The position numbers were made by a program, and so were the translations under genes. A stretch of 64,000 nt of DNA from Flagellimonas allohymeniacidonis (GTDB lineage: Bacteria > Bacteroidota > Bacteroidia > Flavobacteriales > Flavobacteriaceae), in NCBI RefSeq assembly GCF_004296335.1, contig NZ_SGIU01000001.1:1155290-1219289 (forward strand), written 5' to 3'. The notes under the pieces were generated by a model. It was not told where the DNA came from, made no database searches, and was given only the letters and a program-made list of their open reading frames with translations. Within the stretch, counting starts at the first letter, position 1. Each line of letters starts with the position of its first letter. Positions 54,113 through 62,901 of this stretch are shown in pieces.

Positions 54113-55081
54113 CTAAGAAGCAACAGCTTCCTTTGATTCAACCATGGCCAAATATCGTTCCGCATCCAAAGCGGCCATACAACCAGTTCCAGCAGCGGTA
54201 ACGGCCTGTCTATATTCCTTATCCTGAACATCACCACTGGCGAATACTCCAGGTTTAGTCGTTTTGGTAGACTTTCCTTCGGTTATGATGTAGCCTGTTT
54301 CATCCATTTCCAACTGTCCTTTGAAGATGTCGGTATTGGGCTTATGTCCGATAGCAATAAATAGTCCTGTAATTTGAATATCTTCTTTCTCTCCTGTTTG
54401 ATTGTTCACCATTCGAAGACCTTCGACCACCTGTTCACCAAGAACCTCATCCACTTCGGTATTGTATCGAATCTCGATATTGTCCAAACTGTTTACTCTA
54501 TGTTGCATGGCTTTCGAGGCCCTCATATGATCCTTACGCACCAACATGGTAACTTTCTTGCAGATATTGGCCAAGTACGAGGCCTCCTCGGCTGCCGTAT
54601 CACCACCTCCAACAATGGCAACTTCCTGTCCTTTATAGAAAAAGCCGTCGCAAACCGCACAAGCGGAAACCCCTCCTCCCCTTAAACGTTGTTCGCTGGG
54701 AATGTTCAAATACTTTGCTGAGGCTCCTGTGGAAATAATAATCGTCTCTGCCTCAATAGTTTTGTCATTGTCCACCACTACTCTATGGATTCCGCCTTGC
54801 TCATCGCTGAAGTCTACTTGGGTTACCATACCTACTCGAACTTCTGTTCCAAACCTTTCAGCCTGCTGTTGCAATTGTACCATCATGGTAGGTCCATCGA
54901 TTCCTTCGGGATATCCTGGAAAATTATCAACCTCAGTAGTTGTGGTCAATTGTCCCCCGGGTTCCATTCCAGTGTACATGACCGGTTTTAAGTCAGCCCT
55001 AGCTGCATAAATTGCTGCGGTATATCCCGCAGGGCCTGACCCAATTATCAACGTTTTTAATCTTTCAATTTCTTCTGACAT
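54113..55081 (-). CDS. trxB: Thioredoxin-disulfide reductase
   Basis: 322 residues. FAD-binding GSGPAGYTAAIYAARA (~14-29), redox centre CAVC at Cys141/Cys144, NADPH-binding GGGDTAAEEA (~160), and the C-terminal FAD segment GVFASGDVQD. All features intact. Uses NADPH to reduce thioredoxin, supplying cytoplasmic thiol reduction. Start ATG preceded by AGGAG. On the minus strand TACTTTTG (55112-55119) matches the -7 consensus. Confidence 0.97.
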   Translation of the reverse strand: MSEEIERLKTLIIGSGPAGYTAAIYAARADLKPVMYTGMEPGGQLTTTTEVDNFPGYPEGIDGPTMMVQLQQQAERFGTEVRVGMVTQVDFSDEQGGIHRVVVDNDKTIEAETIIISTGASAKYLNIPSEQRLRGGGVSACAVCDGFFYKGQEVAIVGGGDTAAEEASYLANICKKVTMLVRKDHMRASKAMQHRVNSLDNIEIRYNTEVDEVLGEQVVEGLRMVNNQTGEKEDIQITGLFIAIGHKPNTDIFKGQLEMDETGYIITEGKSTKTTKPGVFASGDVQDKEYRQAVTAAGTGCMAALDAERYLAMVESKEAVAS

Positions 55082-55285
55082 AATTAATTTCTCCTATAAA
55101 AGTTGGTACTACAAAAGTAGGGTTTTTATGCAGAAACTTACACTCCGAGAATTTGGGAAAGTTACTCCCGTTCGGATTGTAAACAATAGGAAATTTAATG
55201 CAAAAAGAAAGAGCCATAAGGACTATGACTCTTTCAACAAGCATATAGATCAAGTTGCTGAGAATATAACTTCGATTTCTTAAAA

Positions 55286-55331
55286 CCGTTACAACCAAGG
55301 AGCTCAACCTCAAAACTCCCTGGCGTAACGG
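55286..55331. other. Compound stem-loop, possible structured RNA
   Basis: Outer stem CCGTTAC/GTAACGG (7 bp) and inner stem CCAAGGAG/CTCCCTGG (one mismatch) with a 13-base loop. No U-run follows on either strand, so not an ordinary terminator. Confidence 0.5.
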
Positions 55332-55580
55332 AAACCTCAATTAGTTAGGGGATTTGACCAAGAACACTACAAAGAGCTCAAAACAACCACCTAACAGTTG
55401 CTATGGAGGTTTATGGAATACTCCATGAAGAGTACGTTACTAATTCTTTTGTAAACATAGTGTGGAATGGTCCTAATTTCTGATTGGAATTAATCAATGC
55501 CCCATCTGCGTTTATGGATACACGATTTGAGGCAATATTTAAAAAATACGTTAGTGTGGTGTTTTATAAAGTCCAGTTGT

Positions 55581-55601
55581 AAGGAGGTAAAAGACCTCCT
55601 T
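55581..55601. other. Hairpin containing Shine-Dalgarno-like and anti-SD-like arms
   Basis: Perfect 8-bp stem AAGGAGGT/ACCTCCTT, AAAAG loop. The right arm equals the start of the 16S rRNA 3' tail (ACCTCCTT), the left its complement. Confidence 0.6.
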
Positions 55602-55876
55602 CATTCGTATTTAAAAATGATTTTCGTAAGGAAAAACACGGTTAAAATTCCGTTCAACCATCCTTCCTCTATAATCTAAAAATGTGTGGGGATTGAATTC
55701 ACTTTTTGCAGTTTAATGTGGTGATTCCAACTCTTGAAGACATAATTCCAACTTTGATTTTAGATAATTTAATTTGTCAGAATGATAAAATGGGTAACAA
55801 GAAAATAACCTGTTATTTAAAATTATAATATTCTTAACATACAAACCCTAGCGAAATCTTATAGTTTTGTGAAACT

Positions 55877-56179
55877 GTGAGAACCGTTTTTAAACAAATT
55901 GGAGTAGTTCTTTTTATTGGCTTGGTCCTAATAAAGGTGTCTGCTTTTCATGTTTATGAACATCATATTGACAACCAACACGAAAATCAATGTGAGCTTT
56001 GTGTTCTACTGGTTGATTCTCAGCAGGCGGAAACATTGTCCGTTATTCTAGATTCCAATCTGGAAAAATATTCTCTAACTGGTCTTCAATCCAAAATTCT
56101 TGTACCTGACTTCCAGGTCCTTTCCGATTTATTGAAAACCGATTTGTTTTCGAGACCTCCGCCCTTGCTTTTTTCCTGA
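55877..56179 (+). CDS. Small exported His/Cys-containing protein, putative metal binding
   Basis: 100 residues with GTG start; a TAGTTTTG octamer eight bases upstream matches the -7 consensus, so the true start might be further in. N-terminal membrane/signal helix (~8-26), then HVYEHHIDNQHENQCELCVLL with clustered His and a CxxC-like pair, and a C-terminal FSRPPP. Similar small proteins precede metal-related TonB or ABC genes in Bacteroidota. Lies 172 bases before the ABC operon, separately transcribed or with a long leader. Metal binding is inferred from residues only. Confidence 0.6.
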   Translation: MRTVFKQIGVVLFIGLVLIKVSAFHVYEHHIDNQHENQCELCVLLVDSQQAETLSVILDSNLEKYSLTGLQSKILVPDFQVLSDLLKTDLFSRPPPLLFS

Positions 56180-56351
56180 TTATTGCAGACAACCTTAGCT
56201 TTTTCTTAGAAAGAACGACCTTTTTTGGTTTGTCCATTGTTTTATGCTTCATATCAGGAGTTTAATCCAGTCTACTTGGCATATTTACATTTCATGATCT
56301 ATTGTTTGATTATGAAGTGCACAATTACAAACATAGTTCAAACATACACTG

Positions 56352-57068
56352 ATGATCATAACTAACAACCTTTCAAAAAGATACGGTGACCAAACGGCAC
56401 TGGAAAATTTGAACCTCAATATTAAGGAGGGCGATATTTATTGCCTCTTAGGCGCAAACGGAGCAGGCAAAACAACAACTATTAATCTCTTATTGGGATT
56501 TATTGAGCCTTCTTCGGGCAGTGCTTTCATTAATCAATTGAGCGTTCACGAAAATCTTAAAGCAACAAAACGATTTCTGGCCTATATCCCTGAAAACCTT
56601 ATGCTGTACCCTAGCCTTTCAGCCATGGAAAACCTCGAATACTTTTCGGGAATTGCGGGTAAAAAGCTTTCCAGTCAACAACTAAAGGATTTTTTAGAGG
56701 AAGCGGGACTACAATCCGAAGCTTTCCAAAAACGTATTTCCAATTTTTCCAAGGGGATGCGTCAGAAAGTAGGTATTGCCATAGCACTGGCCAAAGATGC
56801 CAAAGTTTTGCTCTTGGACGAACCCACTTCCGGTTTAGATCCAAAGGCCAGTAATGAGTTTGGATTGTTATTGCAAAAGCTGCGAACCAAAGGTGTCGCT
56901 ACTTTAATGGCTACCCATGATTTGTTTCGAGCTAAAGAAGTCGCCACCCATATCGGCATCATGAAGGATGGGCAGTTGAAACAGCAATTTGTAACTAAGG
57001 ACCTTAGCCTTCAACAATTGGAGGAAGCCTACCTCAACACAATGAAATACAAAGAGTTGGCCTCATGA
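56352..57068 (+). CDS. ABC transporter ATP-binding protein
   Basis: 238 residues: Walker A GANGAGKTT (34-42), Q-loop region, signature FSKGMRQK (~133), Walker B VLLLDEPTSGLD (~150), H-loop ATHD (~190). All needed for ATP hydrolysis. CcmA/NosF-like subfamily. Overlaps the first permease by four bases. With the two DUF3526 permeases it forms an inner-membrane ABC-2 exporter; substrate unknown, metal suspected from neighbours. Confidence 0.96.
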   Translation: MIITNNLSKRYGDQTALENLNLNIKEGDIYCLLGANGAGKTTTINLLLGFIEPSSGSAFINQLSVHENLKATKRFLAYIPENLMLYPSLSAMENLEYFSGIAGKKLSSQQLKDFLEEAGLQSEAFQKRISNFSKGMRQKVGIAIALAKDAKVLLLDEPTSGLDPKASNEFGLLLQKLRTKGVATLMATHDLFRAKEVATHIGIMKDGQLKQQFVTKDLSLQQLEEAYLNTMKYKELAS

Positions 57069-58471
57069 TAGCAAAAACTTTTCTAAAAGAAACGAAAGAA
57101 CTCCTACGAGACGGAAGAGTTCGAATAGCAGTGGCAATTGTGTTCCTTTTGTTGGGAGCAGCAACATGGATAAGTGCACGGCAGTATAAAAACGTAAATG
57201 AGCAATATGTGGCGGCAAAAAAAGCGGAACGTTCTATTTGGGACAATCAGGGAGAGAAAAATCCACATTCCGCGGCACATTATGGAACCTACGCTTTTAA
57301 GCCCAAGTACCCGCTATCCTTATTGGACCAAGGAGTTGATAAATACGCGGGAACTTCAATTTTCTTAGAAGCACACAAACGGAATGAGGCACAGTTTAGT
57401 GCGGCAACAGACCAAACGGGTTTAGCACGATTTGGCGATTTGACCCCTGATTTTGTTCTGCTGTTCATCATACCATTGCTTATTATCCTTTTAGGATACA
57501 ATAGCTTTACCAAAGAGCGGGAAATGGGAACGCTTACCCTCTTGAAAAGTCAAGGGTTTTCCAGTTGGAAGTGGATGTTGGGCAAATGGATGGCACTTTT
57601 TCTTCCTATTTTACTGATGGCCACAGCTTTGTTCTTGGTTGCTGGGGTAGTGTTAAGCAACCTAAAAGACTTTGGTGTCTTTAATTGGGGGTCACTTTTC
57701 GCCATGTACTTGGTCTTTGTTGTTTACTACGGCATCTTTATCAATATTGTTTTATTAATATCGGCAAGGACCAAAAAATCTGGGATTTCCCTAGTTGTTT
57801 CACTCTGTGTTTGGATAATTGCTTGTTTAGGTGCCCCCAAAGCTGCAAGCAATATTGCTGAGTCCAAACATCCTTATCCCACTCGACAAGAATTTGCCGC
57901 CAATGTCCTCAAGGATAAAAAAGAGGGATTGGATGGACATAATCCATGGAGTAAGGAAGCAAAACTTTTGGAGCAAGAAGTGCTATTGGAATATGGTGTG
58001 GACAGTCTTCATCAATTGCCCTTTAATTTTGATGCTTATCGTATGCAAAAGGGTGAAGAACATGAAGCTGAAGTGTATTTTAAGCACTACAACTACCTAA
58101 AAGACCAATATTCCAATCAGTCCAAAGTCTACAAAAGTCTTGCGGCAATCTCTCCATATCTTCCTACACGCTTTTTAAGTATGTCCATAGCCCATACGGA
58201 TTATTCCACACATTGGGATTTTGCCGATGCTGCCGAGGAATATAGAATTGCTACCCAAAAGTTTTTGAACGGCAATTTCGCTGAAAATTCGGAATATGGG
58301 AACTGGGGTTATCGCGCAGAAGCCGGCTTCTGGAAAAATTTGCCCGCATTCGACTACAACCCTCCGGAATTGAATTCAACCCTGGCCAGAAATAGTTCAA
58401 ACTTATGGCTTATGGGTATCTGGCTCATAACTTCTTTCGGACTTCTATTTCTATCAACCAAAACAATCTGA
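57065..58471 (+). CDS. ABC-2 permease, DUF3526 family (first)
   Basis: 468 residues, about six membrane helices: ~17-37 at the N-terminus, then after a large ~130-residue periplasmic segment LLFIIPLLIILLGYNSF with SFTKEREMGTLTLLKSQG, the typical ABC-2/DUF3526 EREXGTL loop. DUF3526 permeases act in pairs with one ATPase. Overlaps the ATPase gene by four bases and ends two bases before the second permease. Confidence 0.9.
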   Translation: MIAKTFLKETKELLRDGRVRIAVAIVFLLLGAATWISARQYKNVNEQYVAAKKAERSIWDNQGEKNPHSAAHYGTYAFKPKYPLSLLDQGVDKYAGTSIFLEAHKRNEAQFSAATDQTGLARFGDLTPDFVLLFIIPLLIILLGYNSFTKEREMGTLTLLKSQGFSSWKWMLGKWMALFLPILLMATALFLVAGVVLSNLKDFGVFNWGSLFAMYLVFVVYYGIFINIVLLISARTKKSGISLVVSLCVWIIACLGAPKAASNIAESKHPYPTRQEFAANVLKDKKEGLDGHNPWSKEAKLLEQEVLLEYGVDSLHQLPFNFDAYRMQKGEEHEAEVYFKHYNYLKDQYSNQSKVYKSLAAISPYLPTRFLSMSIAHTDYSTHWDFADAAEEYRIATQKFLNGNFAENSEYGNWGYRAEAGFWKNLPAFDYNPPELNSTLARNSSNLWLMGIWLITSFGLLFLSTKTI

Positions 58472-58473
58472 CC

Positions 58474-59901
58474 ATGCTATCCTATAATTTTAAATACGAA
58501 TTGAAGCTCTTACTGCGTAGCCGATGGATACAGCTTTTGAGCATTATTTTATTATTGCTTTTTGGGTTTTCGACTTTTAATGGACTGCACAAAATTGAAA
58601 AACGTAAAAAGGATATCACTGCAGCCCATTCGGAAGTTGAAGAAAATGACGCCATGATGCTAAAGTTGCTCGATTCCGTGGAGCAAGGCATGGAAGTCAG
58701 TGCCTCCAGATGGACCATCCCAACAAGTCCAATGGCCGTTGGCAACTACCATCCACGAGTAGCGGCAATGGAACCTCAACCCTTAGCATTTATGGCGACG
58801 GGGCAGGCCGACTTATTTACTCATTATGTAAAACCGAAGGTGTCAGGGGACGACCATACCCTTAATTTTGCTGAGATGACCAGCCCAGTACAATTGCTTT
58901 TTGGCAGTTTCGATTTGGCCTTTGTAATTGTGTATCTTTTGCCTTTGCTCATTATTGCCTTCTCCTATAATGTACTCTCGTCTGAAAGGGAAAGCGGTTC
59001 GCTGAGACTTTTAGCCTCCCAACCCATTCGTATCCGGAGTTGGGTGCTACAAAAAATGGGGCTTCGCTTTTTCTGGCTATCGGTAATCGTGCTTTATGCC
59101 TTGTGCATCGTATTTTTTATGGTTTCCCCGCCTCTTGAACAAGTTTCTGCATTTTTAGGTTTGTTTGGATTGATTATCGCCTATATGCTCTTCTGGTTCG
59201 CCCTGGCATTTTTAATCAACCTTTGGATAGGTCGTTCAGCAAAAAACGCAGTCGCTCTGTTGGGCTTATGGATAGCTTTTGTGCTGTTGATTCCTTCAGT
59301 TTTAAATCAATTGGGCAATACCTTGTATCCCATTCCCTCCCGGACGCTTATGATCAATGAAATGCGGAGTTTAAAAGCTGAGGTAACTAAAAAACAAGAT
59401 GAAATTCTAGATAATTTTTTAAGGGACCATCCGGAATATGCCATAAACGATACCACACAGTTTAGAGGATTTTATCATCGGTATATGGCATCACAAAGAC
59501 TAATCAAAGAAGAACTAGCACCCATGATAAATGCCTACGAAGACCAACTTAGAAAACAACAGGATTGGGTTGGGATTTTCAAGTGGTTCTCACCAGCGAT
59601 CATTGTACAAGAATCCTTGAACCAAAGAGCGGGTACCTCTACACAGGATTATGAGGACTATAGAAAACAGGTTGTGAGCTTTGCGGGCTCTTGGCGGGAA
59701 CATTTTATGCCTTTCCTGTATAACAACAAGAATTTCTCCCAAAAGGACTATCCCGATCTTCCAAAATTCCAGTTTGTTCCAAAATCATTTAGCTCTTTGC
59801 TGACGGTGCCTCTGCTCTTTTTAATCTCGATTGGATTGTTTGGATTGGGCTTTTTTGTTTCTACCAAGATGGAGAAAAACGGAATCCTAACCACAAGCTG
59901 A
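58474..59901 (+). CDS. ABC-2 permease, DUF3526 family (second)
   Basis: 475 residues from ATG 58474 (the frame runs upstream into the previous gene). Similar in layout to the first permease: helix ~18-38, periplasmic segment, FVIVYLLPLLIIAFSYNVL, SSERESGSLRLLASQP, then further helices and a C-terminal helix. The two permeases probably form a heterodimer. One base separates it from DUF5916. Confidence 0.9.
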   Translation: MLSYNFKYELKLLLRSRWIQLLSIILLLLFGFSTFNGLHKIEKRKKDITAAHSEVEENDAMMLKLLDSVEQGMEVSASRWTIPTSPMAVGNYHPRVAAMEPQPLAFMATGQADLFTHYVKPKVSGDDHTLNFAEMTSPVQLLFGSFDLAFVIVYLLPLLIIAFSYNVLSSERESGSLRLLASQPIRIRSWVLQKMGLRFFWLSVIVLYALCIVFFMVSPPLEQVSAFLGLFGLIIAYMLFWFALAFLINLWIGRSAKNAVALLGLWIAFVLLIPSVLNQLGNTLYPIPSRTLMINEMRSLKAEVTKKQDEILDNFLRDHPEYAINDTTQFRGFYHRYMASQRLIKEELAPMINAYEDQLRKQQDWVGIFKWFSPAIIVQESLNQRAGTSTQDYEDYRKQVVSFAGSWREHFMPFLYNNKNFSQKDYPDLPKFQFVPKSFSSLLTVPLLFLISIGLFGLGFFVSTKMEKNGILTTS

Positions 59902-59902
59902 T

Positions 59903-62110
59903 ATGAAACGGATTCTTTTATGGGTTCTTGCGTTCAGTCCCTGGTTGGGACAGACCCAAGAGAAAGATGATAACTTCTCCCCGCCTACGAAGCCTTTTGA
60001 AACTGCAGTTTCAAAAGCAAATGGGGAAATACGGTTGGATGGTTCTTTAAATGAACCTGATTGGGAAGAGGCACGTGTTACCCTGGATTTTTTTCGGAGG
60101 GAACCGAGACAAGGCGGAACAGTAAAGTATAAAACCGAGGTCCGTTTTCTATACGACGATAAAAATCTATATATCGGCGCCTTTTGTAAAGATTCTGTTG
60201 GCATTGAGGGCATACGTATTCAGGACCTTAGGCGTGATTTCAGTTGGGGTGAGAACGATATTTTTGGAATTGCATTGGACCCTCAAAACCTGAAACAATA
60301 TGCACAAGGTTTCCAAACCACACCTTTTGGAAACCAACGGGATTTTCAGAATTTTAATGGTAACAACTTCGATAATGGCTGGAACACCTTATGGCGGGTG
60401 CGGACCAAAAGAACTGAAAAGGGATATACTGTAGAAATGGCGATTCCCTTTAAATCGTTGCGTTACAATTTACCCGAAACAGGAAATTCCATCGAACTGG
60501 GATTCACCTTGGTTCGTTACGCCCGTAGAGATATTGAGGTATCTTCTTTTCCGGCTATACCGCAATCTTTCACTCCGTATCGTATGACGTATGCCGCTAA
60601 ATTGACTGACATTGAAGCACCACCTCCTTCCACAAATATTCGTATTGAACCGTATGCCCTTTACCAATACGATGAGACCCTAGCAGGTGATGTACTCCTT
60701 GACAAATTGAATGAACCCAAGGTCGGTGTGGACGTCAAATGGGCCATAGACCCCAAAACCGTCCTTGATTTGACCGTGAATACTGATTTCGCGCAAGCTG
60801 ACGTGGATAGAGCCGTGAACAATTTAGAGCGATTCAATATATTTTTTCCGGAACAAAGACAGTTTTTCCTAGAAAACTCTGGAATCTGGGCAGGAGGTTT
60901 GCAAAGGTCCATACGCCCATTCTTCAGTAGAAGAATAGGACTCCAAGGAGAGTTCAATGCCATTCCCGCTCCCATCGATGTTGGCGCCAGGTTTACACAA
61001 AGAACAGAAAAAAGTGCCCTGGCAGGACTTTTCGTAAGACAACGGGAGACGGATAATTCAGCCGGCGCAAATTTTGGTGTGCTCAGGTATTTGAAGAACT
61101 ACGGCAGGGAGAACAATATTGGTCTCATGGTCACCCACAGACTTGATGATAGTTATTCGGAATTGGGGTTGGAAAGTAACAACAATACCACAATTACTCT
61201 CGACGGACAAATTCGACCAACCAGCCAATGGGATATCCAATACTTGTTGTCAACTTCTATCGATGAAGCTACAGGCAAAACGGGTTACGCTGGCAGAATT
61301 TTTGTAGGCAACGATTCCAACAAATATTATTATGGATGGGTAACGGAATATACAGACGCCAATTACAATCCAAGAATCGGTTTTGTACGACAAAATGATG
61401 TTATACGACATAACCCGGGCGGATACTACATTTGGAGACCCAAAAAAATAGATTGGATAAGAAGATGGGACCCCGGTGTGTTTGTCAACTATAACCATGA
61501 TGCAACGGATCCCAGCAGCTTCCAGCAAGCCAGTTTATACATTTTTCCTGTATTTACCTGGTTTAAGGACAACAGCTTTCTGGAGGTATCCACCACCCCA
61601 ACATGGCAAAATATCAATTTTGCGTTCGCACCCTTGGGACTGGAAATTGAACAGGACCGGTATTATTACACTCGATACTTGGTTCAGTACAATACAGACC
61701 TTTCTAAAAAATGGTCTGGTGATATGGGAGTTAATTTTGGAGACTTTTATAACGGGACACGCACAACCATCAACGCTACAGCACGTTTTGCTCCCATCCC
61801 ACACGCTACCCTTTCCTTGAACTATGAGCATAATAACATCAATGATGTAGGGATATTGGAAGAAGATTTGGAAACCGATTTGTACACGGCCAATTTGAGG
61901 TTGGCGCTGAATCCCCGACTCCAATTATCTACTTTCTACCAATACAACAGTTTTAACGAGCAGGGTAGATGGAACATTCGGTTTAGTTGGGAGTACATGC
62001 CCTTATCTTTTATATATCTGGTATTTAATGATACCGAAACCAACATTTTTGATCCAGTACAACAAAACTCTCAATTCATTAGCAAAATCACTCTGTTGAA
62101 ACAATTTTAA
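59903..62110 (+). CDS. DUF5916 outer-membrane protein with N-terminal CBM9-like domain
   Basis: 735 residues; signal ~1-18 (SPWLGQTQ). Residues ~30-230 form a CBM9/DOMON-like module: GEIRLDGSLNEPDWEEARV, VRFLYDDKNLYIGAFCKDS, GYTVEMAIPFKSLRY. The rest (~240-735) is DUF5916, a large beta-barrel-type domain with FNIFFPEQRQFFLENSGIW. Found in Bacteroidota outer membranes; some neighbours are TonB systems or ABC exporters. No TonB box or plug. Co-transcribed with the ABC exporter (one-base gap), so perhaps the outer-membrane exit or a sensor. Confidence 0.88.
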   Translation: MKRILLWVLAFSPWLGQTQEKDDNFSPPTKPFETAVSKANGEIRLDGSLNEPDWEEARVTLDFFRREPRQGGTVKYKTEVRFLYDDKNLYIGAFCKDSVGIEGIRIQDLRRDFSWGENDIFGIALDPQNLKQYAQGFQTTPFGNQRDFQNFNGNNFDNGWNTLWRVRTKRTEKGYTVEMAIPFKSLRYNLPETGNSIELGFTLVRYARRDIEVSSFPAIPQSFTPYRMTYAAKLTDIEAPPPSTNIRIEPYALYQYDETLAGDVLLDKLNEPKVGVDVKWAIDPKTVLDLTVNTDFAQADVDRAVNNLERFNIFFPEQRQFFLENSGIWAGGLQRSIRPFFSRRIGLQGEFNAIPAPIDVGARFTQRTEKSALAGLFVRQRETDNSAGANFGVLRYLKNYGRENNIGLMVTHRLDDSYSELGLESNNNTTITLDGQIRPTSQWDIQYLLSTSIDEATGKTGYAGRIFVGNDSNKYYYGWVTEYTDANYNPRIGFVRQNDVIRHNPGGYYIWRPKKIDWIRRWDPGVFVNYNHDATDPSSFQQASLYIFPVFTWFKDNSFLEVSTTPTWQNINFAFAPLGLEIEQDRYYYTRYLVQYNTDLSKKWSGDMGVNFGDFYNGTRTTINATARFAPIPHATLSLNYEHNNINDVGILEEDLETDLYTANLRLALNPRLQLSTFYQYNSFNEQGRWNIRFSWEYMPLSFIYLVFNDTETNIFDPVQQNSQFISKITLLKQF

Positions 62111-62112
62111 CC

Positions 62113-62523
62113 ATGAAAATCATAAATATATCATCTAGGTCAGACCTAATAGGAGCATTAGCGAGTTCATTTTGTCTGATCCACTGCGTCGCCACCCCTT
62201 TATTATTTACTTTTCCTATTGTAAATTCCGCGAACAACAATCATGGGCATAATCTATGGTGGGGAATTTTGGACCTAGTTTTTCTTGGTATTTCCCTACT
62301 TGCAGTTAACAAGTCTGCGACTCATACCACCAAATCTTGGGTAGGTTATGCACTTTGGGGTACTTGGGGCAGTTTGGCCTTAATCATATTGAACGAAAAG
62401 ATATCCTTAATCCCTATTTGGGAGGAGGCCATATATCTCCCAGCAATAGCACTTGTGTTTCTACACATTTACAATAGAAAATATTGCCGTTGCGGCAATG
62501 AGAAATGTTGTGCGGTGAAGTAG
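62113..62523 (+). CDS. MerC-domain membrane protein
   Basis: 136 residues, four membrane helices. SSFCLIHCVATPLLF near residues 18-32 provides the Cys pair (C21/C25) of MerC, a mercury/heavy metal importer in mer operons. The C-terminus has a second cluster, YCRCGNEKCCAVK (~122-134), with four cysteines, unusual for MerC. Two bases after DUF5916; last of the ABC module. Suggests the module concerns a soft metal (Hg, Cu, Zn or Cd); actual substrate unknown. Confidence 0.9.
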   Translation: MKIINISSRSDLIGALASSFCLIHCVATPLLFTFPIVNSANNNHGHNLWWGILDLVFLGISLLAVNKSATHTTKSWVGYALWGTWGSLALIILNEKISLIPIWEEAIYLPAIALVFLHIYNRKYCRCGNEKCCAVK

Positions 62524-62901
62524 CACAACTTTGTAAATTGATTTCCAAAAAACAAAAAGTCGGGAGACAGGATTTCCTTCGGGCGTCCAGAGTTGTTGGT
62601 TACTGCAAATTAAAGCTTCGCTTTAATTAAAAAAGAAAGCGGAATATTTTCTTAAGAAAGTGAACTCTCTAAGAAAACCTCCGCTTTGTTTTGTCGGGAT
62701 GACTGGATTCAAATAGTCATCACAAATTATTGTATATCAATATTTTACACTTATCTTCTGAACTAATCCACCGAACTCTAAACCAGGTTCAAATCAGTAC
62801 ATTTTGATGCAAAATTAATGGATCTTTTGCCTATCAAAAATAGATAATAAATTAATATAGATTCAAAAGAATAGACTTTTGTAAGTTATATTGCCAAGAA
62901 C
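62524..62901. other. 378-base gap with hairpins and tRNA-3'-end-like fragments
   Basis: Minus-strand reading: a 20-base tRNA-like 3' end (62693-62712), then a large hairpin (62636-62687) followed by T-rich sequence, then hairpin AATTAAAG/CTTTAATT (62608-62628), then a second tRNA-like 3' end (62559-62574) with a T-rich run. Looks like a decayed tRNA locus or a repeat derived from one. No gene. Confidence 0.55.
62636..62687. terminator. Large hairpin, terminator-like in both directions
   Basis: AAAGCGG/CCGCTTT outer stem plus TTTTCTTA/TAAGAAAA inner stem, unpaired centre. T-rich on both sides, so it can stop readthrough from MerC and from any minus-strand RNA. Confidence 0.6.

Larger units (their letters stand above)
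55082..55876. other. 795-base gene-free region with hairpins
   Basis: Short open frames here have unnatural composition and no start signals. Notable: candidate trxB -7 element (55112-55119, minus); AAAGAG...CTCTTT hairpin near 55208-55234; compound hairpin 55286-55331; AAGGAGGT/ACCTCCTT hairpin 55581-55601. May contain an unrecognised small RNA or a decayed element. Confidence 0.6.

Noticed and set aside
55065..55340. 91-codon minus-strand frame overlapping the trxB start
   Set aside because: Overlaps the promoter and start of trxB and the compound hairpin; no recognisable product.
55497..55679. 60-codon frame in the 795-base gap
   Set aside because: No promoter, no conserved motif, and it spans the AAGGAGGT hairpin; composition is not protein-like.
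62559..62712. Intact tRNA genes between MerC and hypF
   Set aside because: Only 3'-end-like segments of 16-20 bases exist; no anticodon or D arm can be folded.
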